A stretch of DNA of 64,000 nucleotides. Source: Glaciecola sp964195425 (GTDB taxonomy: Bacteria; Pseudomonadota; Gammaproteobacteria; Enterobacterales; Alteromonadaceae). A program made the translations under genes and the position numbers. The notes under the pieces are model-generated. The model searched no databases. It was not told the DNA's origin and was given only the letters and a program-made list of their open reading frames with translations. Shown piece after piece: positions 53,913-63,649 of the stretch. How positions within the stretch are numbered: position 1 is the first letter of the stretch; each line of letters begins with the position of its first letter. Location of the stretch: NCBI GenBank assembly GCA_964195425.1, contig CAXMOM010000004.1, forward strand, positions 1-64,000, written 5' to 3'.

Positions 53913-54491
53913 TCAACGCAGAATTAAATATGCAACTAACGCCAATATGATGACTGCCCAGCCAATGTACTCAATATATTTCTTTAACTTTGCTTCCATC
54001 GGTGGGCCGCCATATTTCATTAAAGTAGCCACTAAAAAAAAGCGTGAACCGCGGCCAACTGCTGAAGCAATCACGAAAGGAAAAAATGCCATAGACAGCG
54101 CACCTGCGCTGATGGTGAATACTTTATAAGGAATAGGTGAAAATCCGGCTATAAAAACGACCCACACACCATATTGAGTAAACCATTCCTGAGCCAGTGT
54201 GAGTTTATCTGTGTATCCCCATTGATCAATAAGTGGACTAATGAAGGATTCAAACGCGTAGTAACCAAGAGCGTACCCAATAATGCCGCCAATAACAGAG
54301 GCTATGGTGGTTACCCATGCAAAACGCCAAGCTTTTTCTGGCTGTCCAAGTACCATTGGTGCCAGCATTACGTCAGGCGGTATAGGGAAGAATGTACTCT
54401 CTGCGCAGCTTAACCCAGCCAAGTATTTCTCTGCATGTTTATGTCTTGACCATTTTAAACATGCATCATACATGGTGGTAAAAAGCTTCAT
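53913..54491 (-). CDS. yqaA: YqaA-family (DedA-like/SNARE-associated) membrane protein
   Basis: 192 residues with four or five hydrophobic segments. The start RHKHAEKYLAGLSCAESTFFPIPPDVMLAPMVLG and the re-entrant motif VVFIAGFSPIPYKVFTISAGAL are typical of VTT/DedA-like YqaA proteins, which may flip lipids across the membrane; the function in bacteria is not settled. It overlaps pcm by 4 bases (ATGA) and belongs to the surE-pcm unit. Confidence 0.88.
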   Translation of the reverse strand: MKLFTTMYDACLKWSRHKHAEKYLAGLSCAESTFFPIPPDVMLAPMVLGQPEKAWRFAWVTTIASVIGGIIGYALGYYAFESFISPLIDQWGYTDKLTLAQEWFTQYGVWVVFIAGFSPIPYKVFTISAGALSMAFFPFVIASAVGRGSRFFLVATLMKYGGPPMEAKLKKYIEYIGWAVIILALVAYLILR

Positions 54492-55120
54492 ATAATATCT
54501 CCAGCGACTAAGGGAACAAAGTTAACAACTTCAACAACGGCTTGTGAAATATGACCGTCTTTTTTATCAATGCAAAGCAACTGTTGTTGTTTGTTTCCTA
54601 CAGGGATAACTAAACGTCCGCCGTTGGCCAGTTGGTTTATAAGTTGTTCCGGTAAATCCGCGGCGGCGGCTGTTACGATAATGCCATCAAAAGGAGATTT
54701 ACTTGCCCAACCTTGCCAACCATCACCATGTTTTAATTTTACATTATGAAGGTCGAGTTGGTTTAAGCGACGTTTTGCCTGAAACTGCAGCGATTTAATT
54801 CGCTCAACGCTACACACTTGCGAAAATATACTGGCCAATATCGACGTTTGATAGCCAGAGCCGGTGCCAATTTCTAGCACTTTAGCTTGCGGACCAATTC
54901 CGCCTAACAACAACTCTGTCATTTTAGCCACAATATAAGGTTGCGAGATGGTTTGGCCCTGACCTATTGGTAGTGCAGTATTTTCGTAGGCTTTATGAGC
55001 AAGTGCCGCGGGTAAAAATAGCTCTCGAGGCACGCTAGCGATAGTAGACATTACTTTTTCATTGGCAATGCCTTCTTGCTTCAGTACGGTGGCTAACAAC
55101 AAGCCTTTACGTGATGTCAT
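54488..55120 (-). CDS. pcm: Protein-L-isoaspartate O-methyltransferase
   Basis: 210 residues from ATG 55120, near the E. coli length (208). GGAAG lies 7 bases upstream; the longer TTG 55138 lies inside surE and has no site. Seen are LPIGQGQTISQPYIVAKMTELL, the SAM motif VLEIGTGSGYQTSILA and HGDGWQGWASKSPFDGIIVTAAA. It repairs isoaspartyl residues in aged proteins. It starts two bases after the surE stop and overlaps yqaA at its end. Confidence 0.95.
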   Translation of the reverse strand: MTSRKGLLLATVLKQEGIANEKVMSTIASVPRELFLPAALAHKAYENTALPIGQGQTISQPYIVAKMTELLLGGIGPQAKVLEIGTGSGYQTSILASIFSQVCSVERIKSLQFQAKRRLNQLDLHNVKLKHGDGWQGWASKSPFDGIIVTAAAADLPEQLINQLANGGRLVIPVGNKQQQLLCIDKKDGHISQAVVEVVNFVPLVAGDII

Positions 55121-55122
55121 TT

Positions 55123-55878
55123 TTATACTTCCAGCCAAGGTTTCATAGACGCTATTTGTTGATGCACCGTCATATCAGTAGACAGTGGGGAAACAGAACA
55201 GAATTGATTTGCAATGGCATAAAAGTCTGTGCTTTCGCCAGCATCTAGCTCTTTGCCTAGTTTTCCATACCAATAAATATCGTTGCCAAAAGGGTCTTGG
55301 TTTTTTACCATGGTTTCTGCTCTATGGCGTTTTCCACAGCGAGTAGCGCGAATGCCTTTAATATCTTCAATGGGCATGTTTGGTACATTAATATTTAGAA
55401 TTTGCTTAGCTTCCAGGGGATGATTTTCAATTTTATCGATTATTTGACAGGTTAATTTTGCGGCGGTTTCAAAATACTCGTGTGCATTTGATTGTTTGTG
55501 AGAGCATAAGGAAACGGCTATAGCCGGATGACCCAAATGCCTGCCTTCTAGCGCCGCTGCGACTGTTCCTGAATATATTGTGTCATCGCCTAAGTTAGGT
55601 CCGTGATTAATGCCCGATACGACCAATTCAGGCTCTTCAAAGTGACCACTGTTAACACCCAGTTGAACACAGTCTGAAGGTGTACCATTAACCGAGTAAA
55701 ACCCGTGCTCAGTTTTTTGAATGCGCAAAGGGTGATGAAGCGACAATGCGTTGCTCATTCCGCTGCAGTTGCGGTCGGGGGCGATAACCGTAACATTATG
55801 CAATTTACTCAAATAATGATGCATTACCTCTATACCTTTAGCAAAAACACCATCGTCATTGCTGAGTAAAATTCGCAT
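55123..55878 (-). CDS. surE: 5'/3'-nucleotidase SurE
   Basis: 251 residues (E. coli SurE 253). The metal site is at the N-terminus (MRILLSNDDGVFAKGI), with Ser/Asn in VNGTPSDCVQLG, SGINHGPNLGDDTIYSGTVAAA and the later LNINVPN. It dephosphorylates nucleotides and polyphosphate and is a stationary-phase survival protein. It is translationally close to pcm in the classic surE-pcm-nlpD-rpoS cluster. Confidence 0.95.
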   Translation of the reverse strand: MRILLSNDDGVFAKGIEVMHHYLSKLHNVTVIAPDRNCSGMSNALSLHHPLRIQKTEHGFYSVNGTPSDCVQLGVNSGHFEEPELVVSGINHGPNLGDDTIYSGTVAAALEGRHLGHPAIAVSLCSHKQSNAHEYFETAAKLTCQIIDKIENHPLEAKQILNINVPNMPIEDIKGIRATRCGKRHRAETMVKNQDPFGNDIYWYGKLGKELDAGESTDFYAIANQFCSVSPLSTDMTVHQQIASMKPWLEV

Positions 55879-55991
55879 AACCTGTTACTTCCTTCGATTA
55901 TAAATTGGGTTTAAATTGCTATATATCTGTAGCTACGTAAAACAGTTAATGGGGGGTAGCTGTTCTAAACATCCGGCATATTCTAAATAGG

Positions 55992-57074
55992 CTAAACATG
56001 CGCACCTACCTTCACATTGGCAATTTCGCGCAGCACTGACGTGGCAAAACAGCCCGACGGTAGACTAAACGAAAGCGTGGCTGAATTATCGCTTATTTGC
56101 GCCGTAAAATCTTCAACAAAGAGCAAAATAGGGCGTCTTTGCTGGGATAATTGTAAACGTTCTAAAGCTTCACAAGCCAATGAGTACTCTTTTGCAGTTT
56201 GCTGTTCAAATGCATTTGCTTCACCTTTGCTGTCGAGTTCGCCTTCTCCCCATAAAGGTGCAGTAACTAACACGTCACCTTGTGCAACTCTTTTGTTGGT
56301 AATGGCTAATTGTGCTTCGTCATCTTGGGAATGAATGAAAAAACTGTTGCTACCGCTTAGCGATAAGGCATCGCCATCGAGTAAGGTTTGGTAAGCTATT
56401 TGGCTTATACGTTTGCTTACAAAATGATTGAAAAGCCAACTGCGAAGTGCCGAAATCGCCATAGATCTTTTATTGCGATTTCGAATGTCCTCGCCGTTCA
56501 CTAACTTTTCAGCCAGTTGTAAATTACCCCCTAACTGAACGCTACCATCAGACTTTATGAGCTCACCAAAACGCTGATTGCCAAAGTAATTAGGCACTCC
56601 ACGTGATTTAATGGCTTCTATTCGAGCTAATAGATCTTCTTTGTCTAAGCTGTCAATATCACGAAGTACAATCTCAAATCTATTTGCTTTTATTGCGCCG
56701 GTACGAAGTTTTCGCTCATTTTGCACAATGTCAATAATACGCACGCCTTCCATCTGAAAGCTTGGCCAATCGGCTTTGGCGCTGCCCGCGTGATATATTC
56801 CAAACCATTGAGAGGTAGTGGCGTATTTGTCCTTTCGCCCAGCATAGCTGACGTTTCTCAAGTGGAGTCCGCCAAATTTAGCCAGGGCTTCAGCTACAAA
56901 TGCCGTGTTTAAGCCGGTTTTTTCAATGTGTATAAGAGTATGCTCACCGCTGTTGCTTGGCTCAAAACTTAAGCTTTCAAATACTTTGAAATCGCTCAGC
57001 TGAGTTTTTATGGTGGCGTTAAAAAGCGGGCCATTGTGCAAGTATGTCCATGGATCTACTTGTAAATTCAGCAT
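55992..57074 (-). CDS. truD: tRNA pseudouridine(13) synthase TruD
   Basis: 360 residues. The catalytic Asp is in the TruD motif YAGRKDKYATTSQWFGIY. Other conserved parts are the N-terminal FKVFESLSFEPSNSGEHTLIHIEKTGLNT, GVPNYFGNQRFG with G-x-N-x-x-x-A region, and the TRUD insertion domain in the middle. It modifies U13 of tRNA. It overlaps ispF by 7 bases, so the two are coupled. 113 bases separate it from surE. Confidence 0.94.
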   Translation of the reverse strand: MLNLQVDPWTYLHNGPLFNATIKTQLSDFKVFESLSFEPSNSGEHTLIHIEKTGLNTAFVAEALAKFGGLHLRNVSYAGRKDKYATTSQWFGIYHAGSAKADWPSFQMEGVRIIDIVQNERKLRTGAIKANRFEIVLRDIDSLDKEDLLARIEAIKSRGVPNYFGNQRFGELIKSDGSVQLGGNLQLAEKLVNGEDIRNRNKRSMAISALRSWLFNHFVSKRISQIAYQTLLDGDALSLSGSNSFFIHSQDDEAQLAITNKRVAQGDVLVTAPLWGEGELDSKGEANAFEQQTAKEYSLACEALERLQLSQQRRPILLFVEDFTAQISDNSATLSFSLPSGCFATSVLREIANVKVGAHV

Positions 57075-57544
57075 GATTGAATCAACACAACTGCGTGGGC
57101 TTCAATGCCCTCTTTACGCCCTACAAAGCCAAGCTTTTCAGTGGTGGTGGCTTTTACGCTTACTTGGTCAGGATTAACCTTAAGTTGCTTAGCAATATTG
57201 TTGCGCATTTTCGTTATATGAGGAGCAAGCTTAGGTGCCTGAGCCGCAATTGTAATATCGGCGTTACCTAATTCGTAGCCCTTCTCAGCAATTAGTGCGT
57301 ACACATGCGCAAGTAGCTGCATAGAATCGGCATCTTTAAATTCGTTGCTAGTATCAGGAAAGTGTTTACCAATATCACCCAGTGCTAGGGCACCTAACAG
57401 GGCATCACATAGTGCATGAATCGCGACGTCGCCGTCGGAGTGGGCAATGAGCCCATAGGCGTGGTCAATCTTTTCACCACATAAAGTGACTGGTCCCTTG
57501 CCCCCCAATTTATGTACATCGTAACCGTGTCCTACTCGTATCAT
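57068..57544 (-). CDS. ispF: 2-C-methyl-D-erythritol 2,4-cyclodiphosphate synthase
   Basis: 158 residues (E. coli 159). Zinc ligands are in RVGHGYDVHKL and HSDGDVAIHALCDALLGALALGDIG, followed by HFPDTSNEFK. ITIAAQAPKLAPHI and SVKATTTEKLGFVGR are the substrate loops. It makes MEcPP in the MEP isoprenoid pathway. It lies 65 bases after ispD, the usual pair. Confidence 0.96.
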   Translation of the reverse strand: MIRVGHGYDVHKLGGKGPVTLCGEKIDHAYGLIAHSDGDVAIHALCDALLGALALGDIGKHFPDTSNEFKDADSMQLLAHVYALIAEKGYELGNADITIAAQAPKLAPHITKMRNNIAKQLKVNPDQVSVKATTTEKLGFVGRKEGIEAHAVVLIQSC

Positions 57545-57609
57545 TACTTATTGTCCTTGATAGTGTATTTGTCTGCTTTGTTGTTCGCCGATACACTGTG
57601 GTTTATTCG

Positions 57610-58374
57610 TTAACCTGATTTATTGTGCTTATTTATTTCGCTTAGATAAAATGTAGCTAAGGCTACGTCACTGGGTTTTGTAATTTTTATATTACTAGAC
57701 GGACCTTCTACTAGCATCACGTAATTCCCCATATTTTCCATAGCAGATGCTTCGTCGGTTATTTTTTTTCCATTGGCTAAACCTAATTCAATAGCAGCAA
57801 TGAGTTCATTTACCATAAACATTTGCGGAGTTTGTGCTTGCCATAGCAATGATCTATCTATGGTTTTGTCTATTACATACGTGCTTTGTGTATTTGCTAA
57901 AGTTACTTTTTCCGTACTGGCCTTTTTAATTGTATCAGTAACCGGACACGCCAATATTGCCCCGCAGGCTTCATCGCTTGGAGAAATTGCTGTGCACTGG
58001 CTAATTAGTTTTGTTATGTCTGAAGGGTTTATGCATGGTCTAGCGGCGTCGTGTACTAATACAAATTGAGTAGCGAGGTGCTTATTTGATATAAAATTCA
58101 GGCCAGCAAGCACCGAATCTACTCGTTCGCTTCCGCCAACAATAGCTACCACTTGCGGATGATTAGCAATAGATAAAGTAGCGAATATCTGGTCTTGGGG
58201 ATGCAAAACCACAACAATTTTACCTATGTCACGATGCGATAAAAATACCTCTACGGTATGTTCTAAAATTGTTTTTTGTTGAATGCTCAAATACTGTTTT
58301 GCTTTATTGGCAGCCATTCTGCTGCCAATTCCTGCAGCGGGGATTATCACAGGAAATGTAGAGGGTGATGTCAA
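57610..58374 (-). CDS. ispD: 2-C-methyl-D-erythritol 4-phosphate cytidylyltransferase
   Basis: 254 residues, slightly longer than E. coli IspD (236). The nucleotide-binding start is VIIPAAGIGSRMAANKAKQYL, then LEHTVEVFLSH, VGGSERVDSVLAGL, VLVHDAARPCI, QAQTPQMF and DEASAMENMG. It transfers CMP from CTP onto MEP. It begins 5 bases after ftsB in the same operon. Confidence 0.95.
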   Translation of the reverse strand: MTSPSTFPVIIPAAGIGSRMAANKAKQYLSIQQKTILEHTVEVFLSHRDIGKIVVVLHPQDQIFATLSIANHPQVVAIVGGSERVDSVLAGLNFISNKHLATQFVLVHDAARPCINPSDITKLISQCTAISPSDEACGAILACPVTDTIKKASTEKVTLANTQSTYVIDKTIDRSLLWQAQTPQMFMVNELIAAIELGLANGKKITDEASAMENMGNYVMLVEGPSSNIKITKPSDVALATFYLSEINKHNKSG

Positions 58375-58379
58375 GGCAT

Positions 58380-58661
58380 TTACTCTTTGGGCAAAATACG
58401 GTAAAAGGTTTCGCCTTCTTTAATTAGGCCAAGTTCGTTGCGAGCGCGTTCTTCCATAGACTCTATGCCTAGCTGCAGATCTTCTATGTCGGCTCTGAGC
58501 AGTTGATTGCGCTGCTGCAAATTCGCATTTTGTTTTGTTAGTGTGGTGATTTGATCCTGCTTATATTGAAAGTCAGAAACACTATTTTTGCCAAACCAAA
58601 GCCTATATTGCAATGCACTTAGCATGACAATTAGCAACACTGCAATCCATTTGTTTTTCAT
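58380..58661 (-). CDS. ftsB: Cell division protein FtsB
   Basis: 93 residues. A short cytosolic N-terminus, one TM helix (about 4-21) and a periplasmic coiled coil (about 30-72, Gln/Leu/Asn-rich heptads) precede the conserved end MEERARNELGLIKEGETFYRIL. It forms the FtsQLB complex that links early and late divisome proteins. It is the first gene of the ftsB-ispD-ispF-truD cluster. Confidence 0.93.
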   Translation of the reverse strand: MKNKWIAVLLIVMLSALQYRLWFGKNSVSDFQYKQDQITTLTKQNANLQQRNQLLRADIEDLQLGIESMEERARNELGLIKEGETFYRILPKE

Positions 58662-58779
58662 AGACGCCTCTGCGCAGACTTAAGGTAGCTTGCTTACGCT
58701 CGTTGAAAAAAGTACAAGCAAAACAACAAGCAAAAAGACCTTTTGTAAGCTACAGAATACCACAAATTTTCCTTAGTTT

Positions 58780-58815
58780 AAGTAAGTTGACACTTACTTG
58801 CTAACTGAATGTAAA
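58780..58815 (+). promoter_or_regulatory. putA promoter with overlapping perfect inverted repeat
   Basis: AAGTAAGT-TGAC-ACTTACTT (58780-58799) is a perfect 8-bp inverted repeat with a 4-base spacer. A -35 box TTGACA (58787-58792) lies inside it. TGTAAA follows at a 17-base spacing (58810-58815) as a possible -10. A protein bound at the repeat would cover the -35 and repress putA, which starts 113 bases later. Confidence 0.55.
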
Positions 58816-58928
58816 AAAATTGTCGACTTTGATAGCTTATTACGTTAATTCCTACTATTGTACGCGAAAATTTGCCATGCAAATGTTTTATTAATTACGA
58901 TTTATTAACCATTATTTAGAGGTGCTAC

Positions 58929-61900
58929 ATGCTCATAAAAACAAGTCTTGCCAGCAATTGCGCTATACGCCAAAAAATCCGTGATTTTTACCGGATAAAT
59001 GAAGCGCAAGCAGTTGAACATATTTTGCCTGAAGCAGAGGTGAGTATGCGTGCAAGAAGTAGAGCATGGGAGCGTGCCCGCACCTTAGTGTTGCGTATTC
59101 GCAAAGACCAAGAAGGTCATGGTGGCGTAGATGCTTTATTAAGTGAATATTCCTTATCTTCAGAAGAAGGTGTGGTGCTAATGTGCCTAGCCGAGGCCCT
59201 GCTTCGTGTGCCTGACAAAGGCACCCAAGACGAGCTCATAAGAGACAAGCTTTCTAGTGGGAAATGGTCAAGCCACTTGGGCAACAGCGATTCATTATTT
59301 GTGAATGCCGCGGCATGGGGACTTATGTTCACGGGCAACATGGTTAACTATGCCAACGAACGCAAAAAAGCACAGTTTGGTTTGTTAAAGAAAACCTTAG
59401 GGCGTATGGGCGAGCCAGTTATTAGGCGGGCTATGAACATTGCTATGAAGGTAATGGGCAAGCAGTTTGTTATGGGCGAGACCATAGAAGATGCGGTAAA
59501 ACGTGCGCAAGAAAAAGAAAGAATTGGCTATGTATATTCATACGATATGCTAGGCGAGGGTGCGCGTACTTTCGACGACGCCGACCGCTATTTCAAAGCG
59601 TATTCTGACGCGATTGAAGTGATTGGTAAGGCAGGTGCAGGTAAAGGCCCGCGATTGAGCCCCGGTATTTCTGTAAAACTATCGGCAATTCACCCGCGAT
59701 ATGACTTCTTAAAATACGAAAAAGTTGTTCCAGAAATCTGTGAGCGTTTAAAGCAACTTTGCTTGCAAGCAAAAAAACATAACATTGGTTTAACTGTTGA
59801 TGCCGAAGAATCGGAACGTTTAGAAATTTCCTTGGATATTATCGAAAAGGTGTTTTGTGAACCAGATCTTGCCGATTGGCATGGCTTTGGTATTGCGGTG
59901 CAGTCGTATCAAAAGCGCGCAATTTTTGTGATTGAGTGGCTGCGCGAGATCACGACTCGCATGAATAAAAAGATGATGGTGCGCCTAGTTAAAGGTGCCT
60001 ACTGGGATACTGAAATTAAACATACGCAACAGGGGGGGCATGAAGACTTCCCCGTGTTTACTCGTAAAGCGTCGACCGATGTTTCCTATCATGCGTGTGC
60101 CAACCGATTACTTGCCTATAGAGATTCGATTTACCCACAGTTTGCTACACATAATGCATATACTGCTTCGGTCATCATTGAGCTTGCAGGAGACGACAAA
60201 GAAGGCTTTGAGTTTCAGTGCTTGCACGGTATGGGCGACACTCTTTACGACCAAATAGTAAAAGAAGATGGTATTCAATGCCGCGTATATGCGCCGGTTG
60301 GTCAACATGAAGACTTACTTGCTTATTTAGTACGAAGGTTGCTTGAAAATGGCGCGAACTCTTCATTTGTGAACGCAATTGTAGACGACAGCAAAGCAGT
60401 AGAAGAACTATTAAGCGACCCTGTTGAACACACCCAAAGACTTGCTAAAAGAGTCAATACGCAAATTACGATGCCAGTGAATTTATACGGTGACAGCCGC
60501 GCAAACTCGAAGGGATTTGATGTTTACGATATTAATAAACTAACTGACTTGTCGAAAAGTATCAATAAATGGTTTGATTCGCACACAAGTAACCTTGTCG
60601 CCAGTGCCAGCGCAAATCATATTGTGCGCAATCCGGCTAATTTGTCTGAAATTGTGGGCTACCACCATTTCGATACTCCAGAGCAAATGCTAACTAAACT
60701 CACAACGGCCAACGATGCTTTTGCTGCGTGGTCTGTCACCGCTGTCGAAGAGCGCGCTGAAATACTCATGCGTGTGGCCGACATCCTTGAACGTCATATG
60801 GACGAGCTCATTGGCTTATGCATAAAGGAAGCTGGTAAAATTACAGAAGATAGCGTCGATGAAGTGCGTGAGGCAATAGATTTCGCGCGTTACTATGCGG
60901 TTGAAGCACAAAAATTAGATCCCGATAATAGGTTAACACCGCGAGGCGTTATTTTGTGTATAAGCCCGTGGAACTTCCCGCTAGCTATATTTTTAGGCCA
61001 GGTAGTAGCGGCACTCGCCACAGGTAACACTGTGGTCGCCAAACCAGCTGAACAAACCAGTTTGATTGCGATACGAGCGCTTGAGTTGATGCATGCTGTA
61101 GGACTGCCTAAAGAAGTATTGCAAATGGTCATTGCTAATGGCCCAGAAGTGGGTAATACCTTGTTACCCGATGAACGGGTACAAGGCGTTATGTTTACTG
61201 GTTCTACTCAAACTGGCACAATAATAGCGAGAACCTTAGCTCAGCGCGCGACTACGCAAGTACCTTTGATTGCTGAAACTGGCGGCCAGAACTGCATGAT
61301 AGTCGACTCTACCGCCTTACCTGAGCAAGTCGTTGATGATGTTGTAATGTCAGGCTTTAGAAGCGCTGGCCAGCGCTGTTCAGCGCTTAGAGTATTGTTT
61401 ATACAAGACGTAGTAGCCGACGATATTATTGAAATGATCATTGGGGCTATGAAAGAGCTCAGTGTAGGCGATCCCCAGTGGTTGTCGACCGACCTTGGCC
61501 CTGTGATTGATGAAAAAGCGTTAAAAGCGCTTACCGATCATCAAGCGTTTATGCATGAAAATGGCAAACTCTTATACAAGTCCGAGATCGACAGTGAATT
61601 AGATGGCACTTTCTTTGCTCCACATCTATTCGAAATTAGTGACTTGAGCGTGTTGACCAAGGAAGTATTTGGGCCTTGTGTGCATATTGTTCGCTTTAAA
61701 GGCGATGAGCTACATAAAGTGATGGAACAAATAAACGCAACAGGTTACGGCTTAACGATGGGCATTCACACCCGTATCGAAGAGCGCGCATATGAGTTGG
61801 CACAAATGTCGCGGGCAGGAAATTTATATATCAATCGAAATATGATTGGCGCGATTGTGGGTGTACAGCCTTTTGGTGGCCGCGGCCTATCAGGCACTGG

Positions 61901-62726
61901 TCCAAAAGCGGGAGGCCCTAACTATTTGCCTCGTTTGATGATGGAAAAAGTGACGCCTGACTTAGTCGACATTAATGATGATTTTGGCTACGATCAAGCA
62001 TTGGTGAGCGATGAACAATCGGCTCAAGAAGTTAGCGAAATGATGGCTAGCGCAGATAAGGTAGTACAAGAATGGCGACTAACTAGCCTTACTTCACGAT
62101 TGTCGGCGGTGCGTCAGTTACTGGCTAAAATAGCTACGGTAGATATTGTTGAAGAACTAGCAGAAGATTTAAACAGTACCTTGGCAAGTGCTCGTTCACA
62201 GCTTTTATCGATTGAAAAGCGCTTGAAAAAACCACAAGTTTTGCCAGGTCCAACAGGTGAAAGTAATACCTTGCACCTAGAGCCTAGAGGCATTTTGGTT
62301 ACCTTCGCCGACAAAGAAGTAAGCTTTGAATACTGGACACTGTCTATAGTAACAGCTCTTGCTACTGGCAATATAGTGCTTGCTGTTGTTTCTGATTTAT
62401 TTTACGAAGAAGCACTTACATACAAAGATAAATTTGAGAGCACTGGCGCGCCAAAGGGTGTATTCCAAGTTGCTAGGCTTAAACACATTGAGGCCCTGCT
62501 AGAGCACCAAAATATTGCTGGTATGATAGTTGATAGTGGTACATCTAGAACCTCGCGATTTGTGCAAAAAATGTCCTTAAGAACAGGTGCGATATTGCCG
62601 GTTATAACTGCTGAGCACAACGACAATATGATAGGCCGTTTGCTTACCGAGAAAACCATTAGCATAGATACTACCGCGTCGGGCGGTAACACCTCGCTAA
62701 TGACGATGACTGAAGATGATGAGTAG
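58929..62726 (+). CDS. putA: Bifunctional proline dehydrogenase / L-glutamate gamma-semialdehyde dehydrogenase PutA
   Basis: 1265 residues. There is no N-terminal ribbon-helix-helix domain, so it is not an autorepressor like E. coli PutA. The FAD proline dehydrogenase barrel covers about 190-480 (PGISVKLSAIHPRYD, VRLVKGAYWDTEIK, ATHNAYT, QCLHGMGDTLYDQ). The aldehyde dehydrogenase covers about 570-1020 (ISPWNFPLAIFLGQ, GSTQTGTIIA, Glu in LIAETGGQN, catalytic Cys in SAGQRCSALRVL, EVFGPCVH). A further C-terminal domain (about 1060-1250) resembles the inactive ALDH-like dimerisation domain of long PutAs. It turns proline into glutamate. AGAGG stands 7 bases before ATG. Confidence 0.96.
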   Translation: MLIKTSLASNCAIRQKIRDFYRINEAQAVEHILPEAEVSMRARSRAWERARTLVLRIRKDQEGHGGVDALLSEYSLSSEEGVVLMCLAEALLRVPDKGTQDELIRDKLSSGKWSSHLGNSDSLFVNAAAWGLMFTGNMVNYANERKKAQFGLLKKTLGRMGEPVIRRAMNIAMKVMGKQFVMGETIEDAVKRAQEKERIGYVYSYDMLGEGARTFDDADRYFKAYSDAIEVIGKAGAGKGPRLSPGISVKLSAIHPRYDFLKYEKVVPEICERLKQLCLQAKKHNIGLTVDAEESERLEISLDIIEKVFCEPDLADWHGFGIAVQSYQKRAIFVIEWLREITTRMNKKMMVRLVKGAYWDTEIKHTQQGGHEDFPVFTRKASTDVSYHACANRLLAYRDSIYPQFATHNAYTASVIIELAGDDKEGFEFQCLHGMGDTLYDQIVKEDGIQCRVYAPVGQHEDLLAYLVRRLLENGANSSFVNAIVDDSKAVEELLSDPVEHTQRLAKRVNTQITMPVNLYGDSRANSKGFDVYDINKLTDLSKSINKWFDSHTSNLVASASANHIVRNPANLSEIVGYHHFDTPEQMLTKLTTANDAFAAWSVTAVEERAEILMRVADILERHMDELIGLCIKEAGKITEDSVDEVREAIDFARYYAVEAQKLDPDNRLTPRGVILCISPWNFPLAIFLGQVVAALATGNTVVAKPAEQTSLIAIRALELMHAVGLPKEVLQMVIANGPEVGNTLLPDERVQGVMFTGSTQTGTIIARTLAQRATTQVPLIAETGGQNCMIVDSTALPEQVVDDVVMSGFRSAGQRCSALRVLFIQDVVADDIIEMIIGAMKELSVGDPQWLSTDLGPVIDEKALKALTDHQAFMHENGKLLYKSEIDSELDGTFFAPHLFEISDLSVLTKEVFGPCVHIVRFKGDELHKVMEQINATGYGLTMGIHTRIEERAYELAQMSRAGNLYINRNMIGAIVGVQPFGGRGLSGTGPKAGGPNYLPRLMMEKVTPDLVDINDDFGYDQALVSDEQSAQEVSEMMASADKVVQEWRLTSLTSRLSAVRQLLAKIATVDIVEELAEDLNSTLASARSQLLSIEKRLKKPQVLPGPTGESNTLHLEPRGILVTFADKEVSFEYWTLSIVTALATGNIVLAVVSDLFYEEALTYKDKFESTGAPKGVFQVARLKHIEALLEHQNIAGMIVDSGTSRTSRFVQKMSLRTGAILPVITAEHNDNMIGRLLTEKTISIDTTASGGNTSLMTMTEDDE

Positions 62727-62794
62727 CCTTAAAAATTAAGACTGTTTTACCGGTTTATGCAACAGCTAGTAGCATTCATAAACGGATGTGAAAA

Positions 62795-63544
62795 CTACAT
62801 AAGCCGGTCGTTTGATTTGCGCTTACGCCCGAACAATCCAAGAATATAGCCAATTAGTAGGGCGATTACGCCTAACATTGCGCCGCGTGTAAACCACTGC
62901 ATATTATTGGCGCGTTCACGTCTTTCAAGCTGTTCATTTAAGCGTGCAATGTCTTCAAGTTGTTGCGTAATTTGTCTGTTTAACTTGGTTTTTTGTGCGT
63001 CAAAGGTGTTTAGATTTTGCATCACTGCATTTAATTCAGTTTGTATGCTTGCAAGGCTTTCATCTCGTTGTGTTAACGAGGCTTGAAGATCGGTAACATC
63101 GTCTCTTATTGACTGATTTCGACTAACAAACTTAATCTCTATCCAGCCCGTGCGCTGCCGATTATCGATGACTTCGGCATAACCATTTTCACGGTCTACT
63201 TGCAGCAACTGTATTTGAGTACCGGCAGTAACCGAGCCAAGCAACCGATAATCATTTCCTGGACCTGCATGTAAATAAGTGAATAGGTCATCTGAAACCC
63301 ATCTAAATTCGCCATTTTGATCATTGGGTTGTTTGCCGCCCTCGCTGTCTAAGCGCTCTTCGCTTTCGTCACTCTGCTCACTATCCTTATATTGGGTTCC
63401 TTCTTCGACTAGCACATCCGGTTGCTGCTGTTGAGGAGTTTGCGCTTGAGAATAACCACTAAGGCCCGAAAGCAAAATAGTAAAAAAAATAATTGAAAAG
63501 TAGGCAGGCATTTGCATATACGCGTATTTATTTCCGTGGTTCAT
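62795..63544 (-). CDS. SH3-domain membrane protein (TIGR04211/YgiM-like)
   Basis: 249 residues. A signal peptide is near residues 12-34, followed by an acidic Gln/Glu/Asp linker. The bacterial SH3 domain is at about 80-148 (LFTYLHAGPGNDYRLLGSVTAGTQIQLLQV, GYAEVIDNRQRTGWIEIKFVS). A coiled coil (about 150-210) and a C-terminal TM helix (about 222-240) with a basic end (FGRKRKSND) complete it. The plan matches E. coli YgiM. It is probably an inner-membrane protein with the SH3 domain in the periplasm. It is divergent to the CYTH gene. Confidence 0.85.
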   Translation of the reverse strand: MNHGNKYAYMQMPAYFSIIFFTILLSGLSGYSQAQTPQQQQPDVLVEEGTQYKDSEQSDESEERLDSEGGKQPNDQNGEFRWVSDDLFTYLHAGPGNDYRLLGSVTAGTQIQLLQVDRENGYAEVIDNRQRTGWIEIKFVSRNQSIRDDVTDLQASLTQRDESLASIQTELNAVMQNLNTFDAQKTKLNRQITQQLEDIARLNEQLERRERANNMQWFTRGAMLGVIALLIGYILGLFGRKRKSNDRLM

Positions 63545-63649
63545 TTACCCAAATGGTAAACTTATGTAATTTAAATAACAAGATTATGAATGTGTTATAG
63601 TTTTGCTTAATTTGTTATCGCCATTTGCGCCCAATTCAGTAGTATATTT

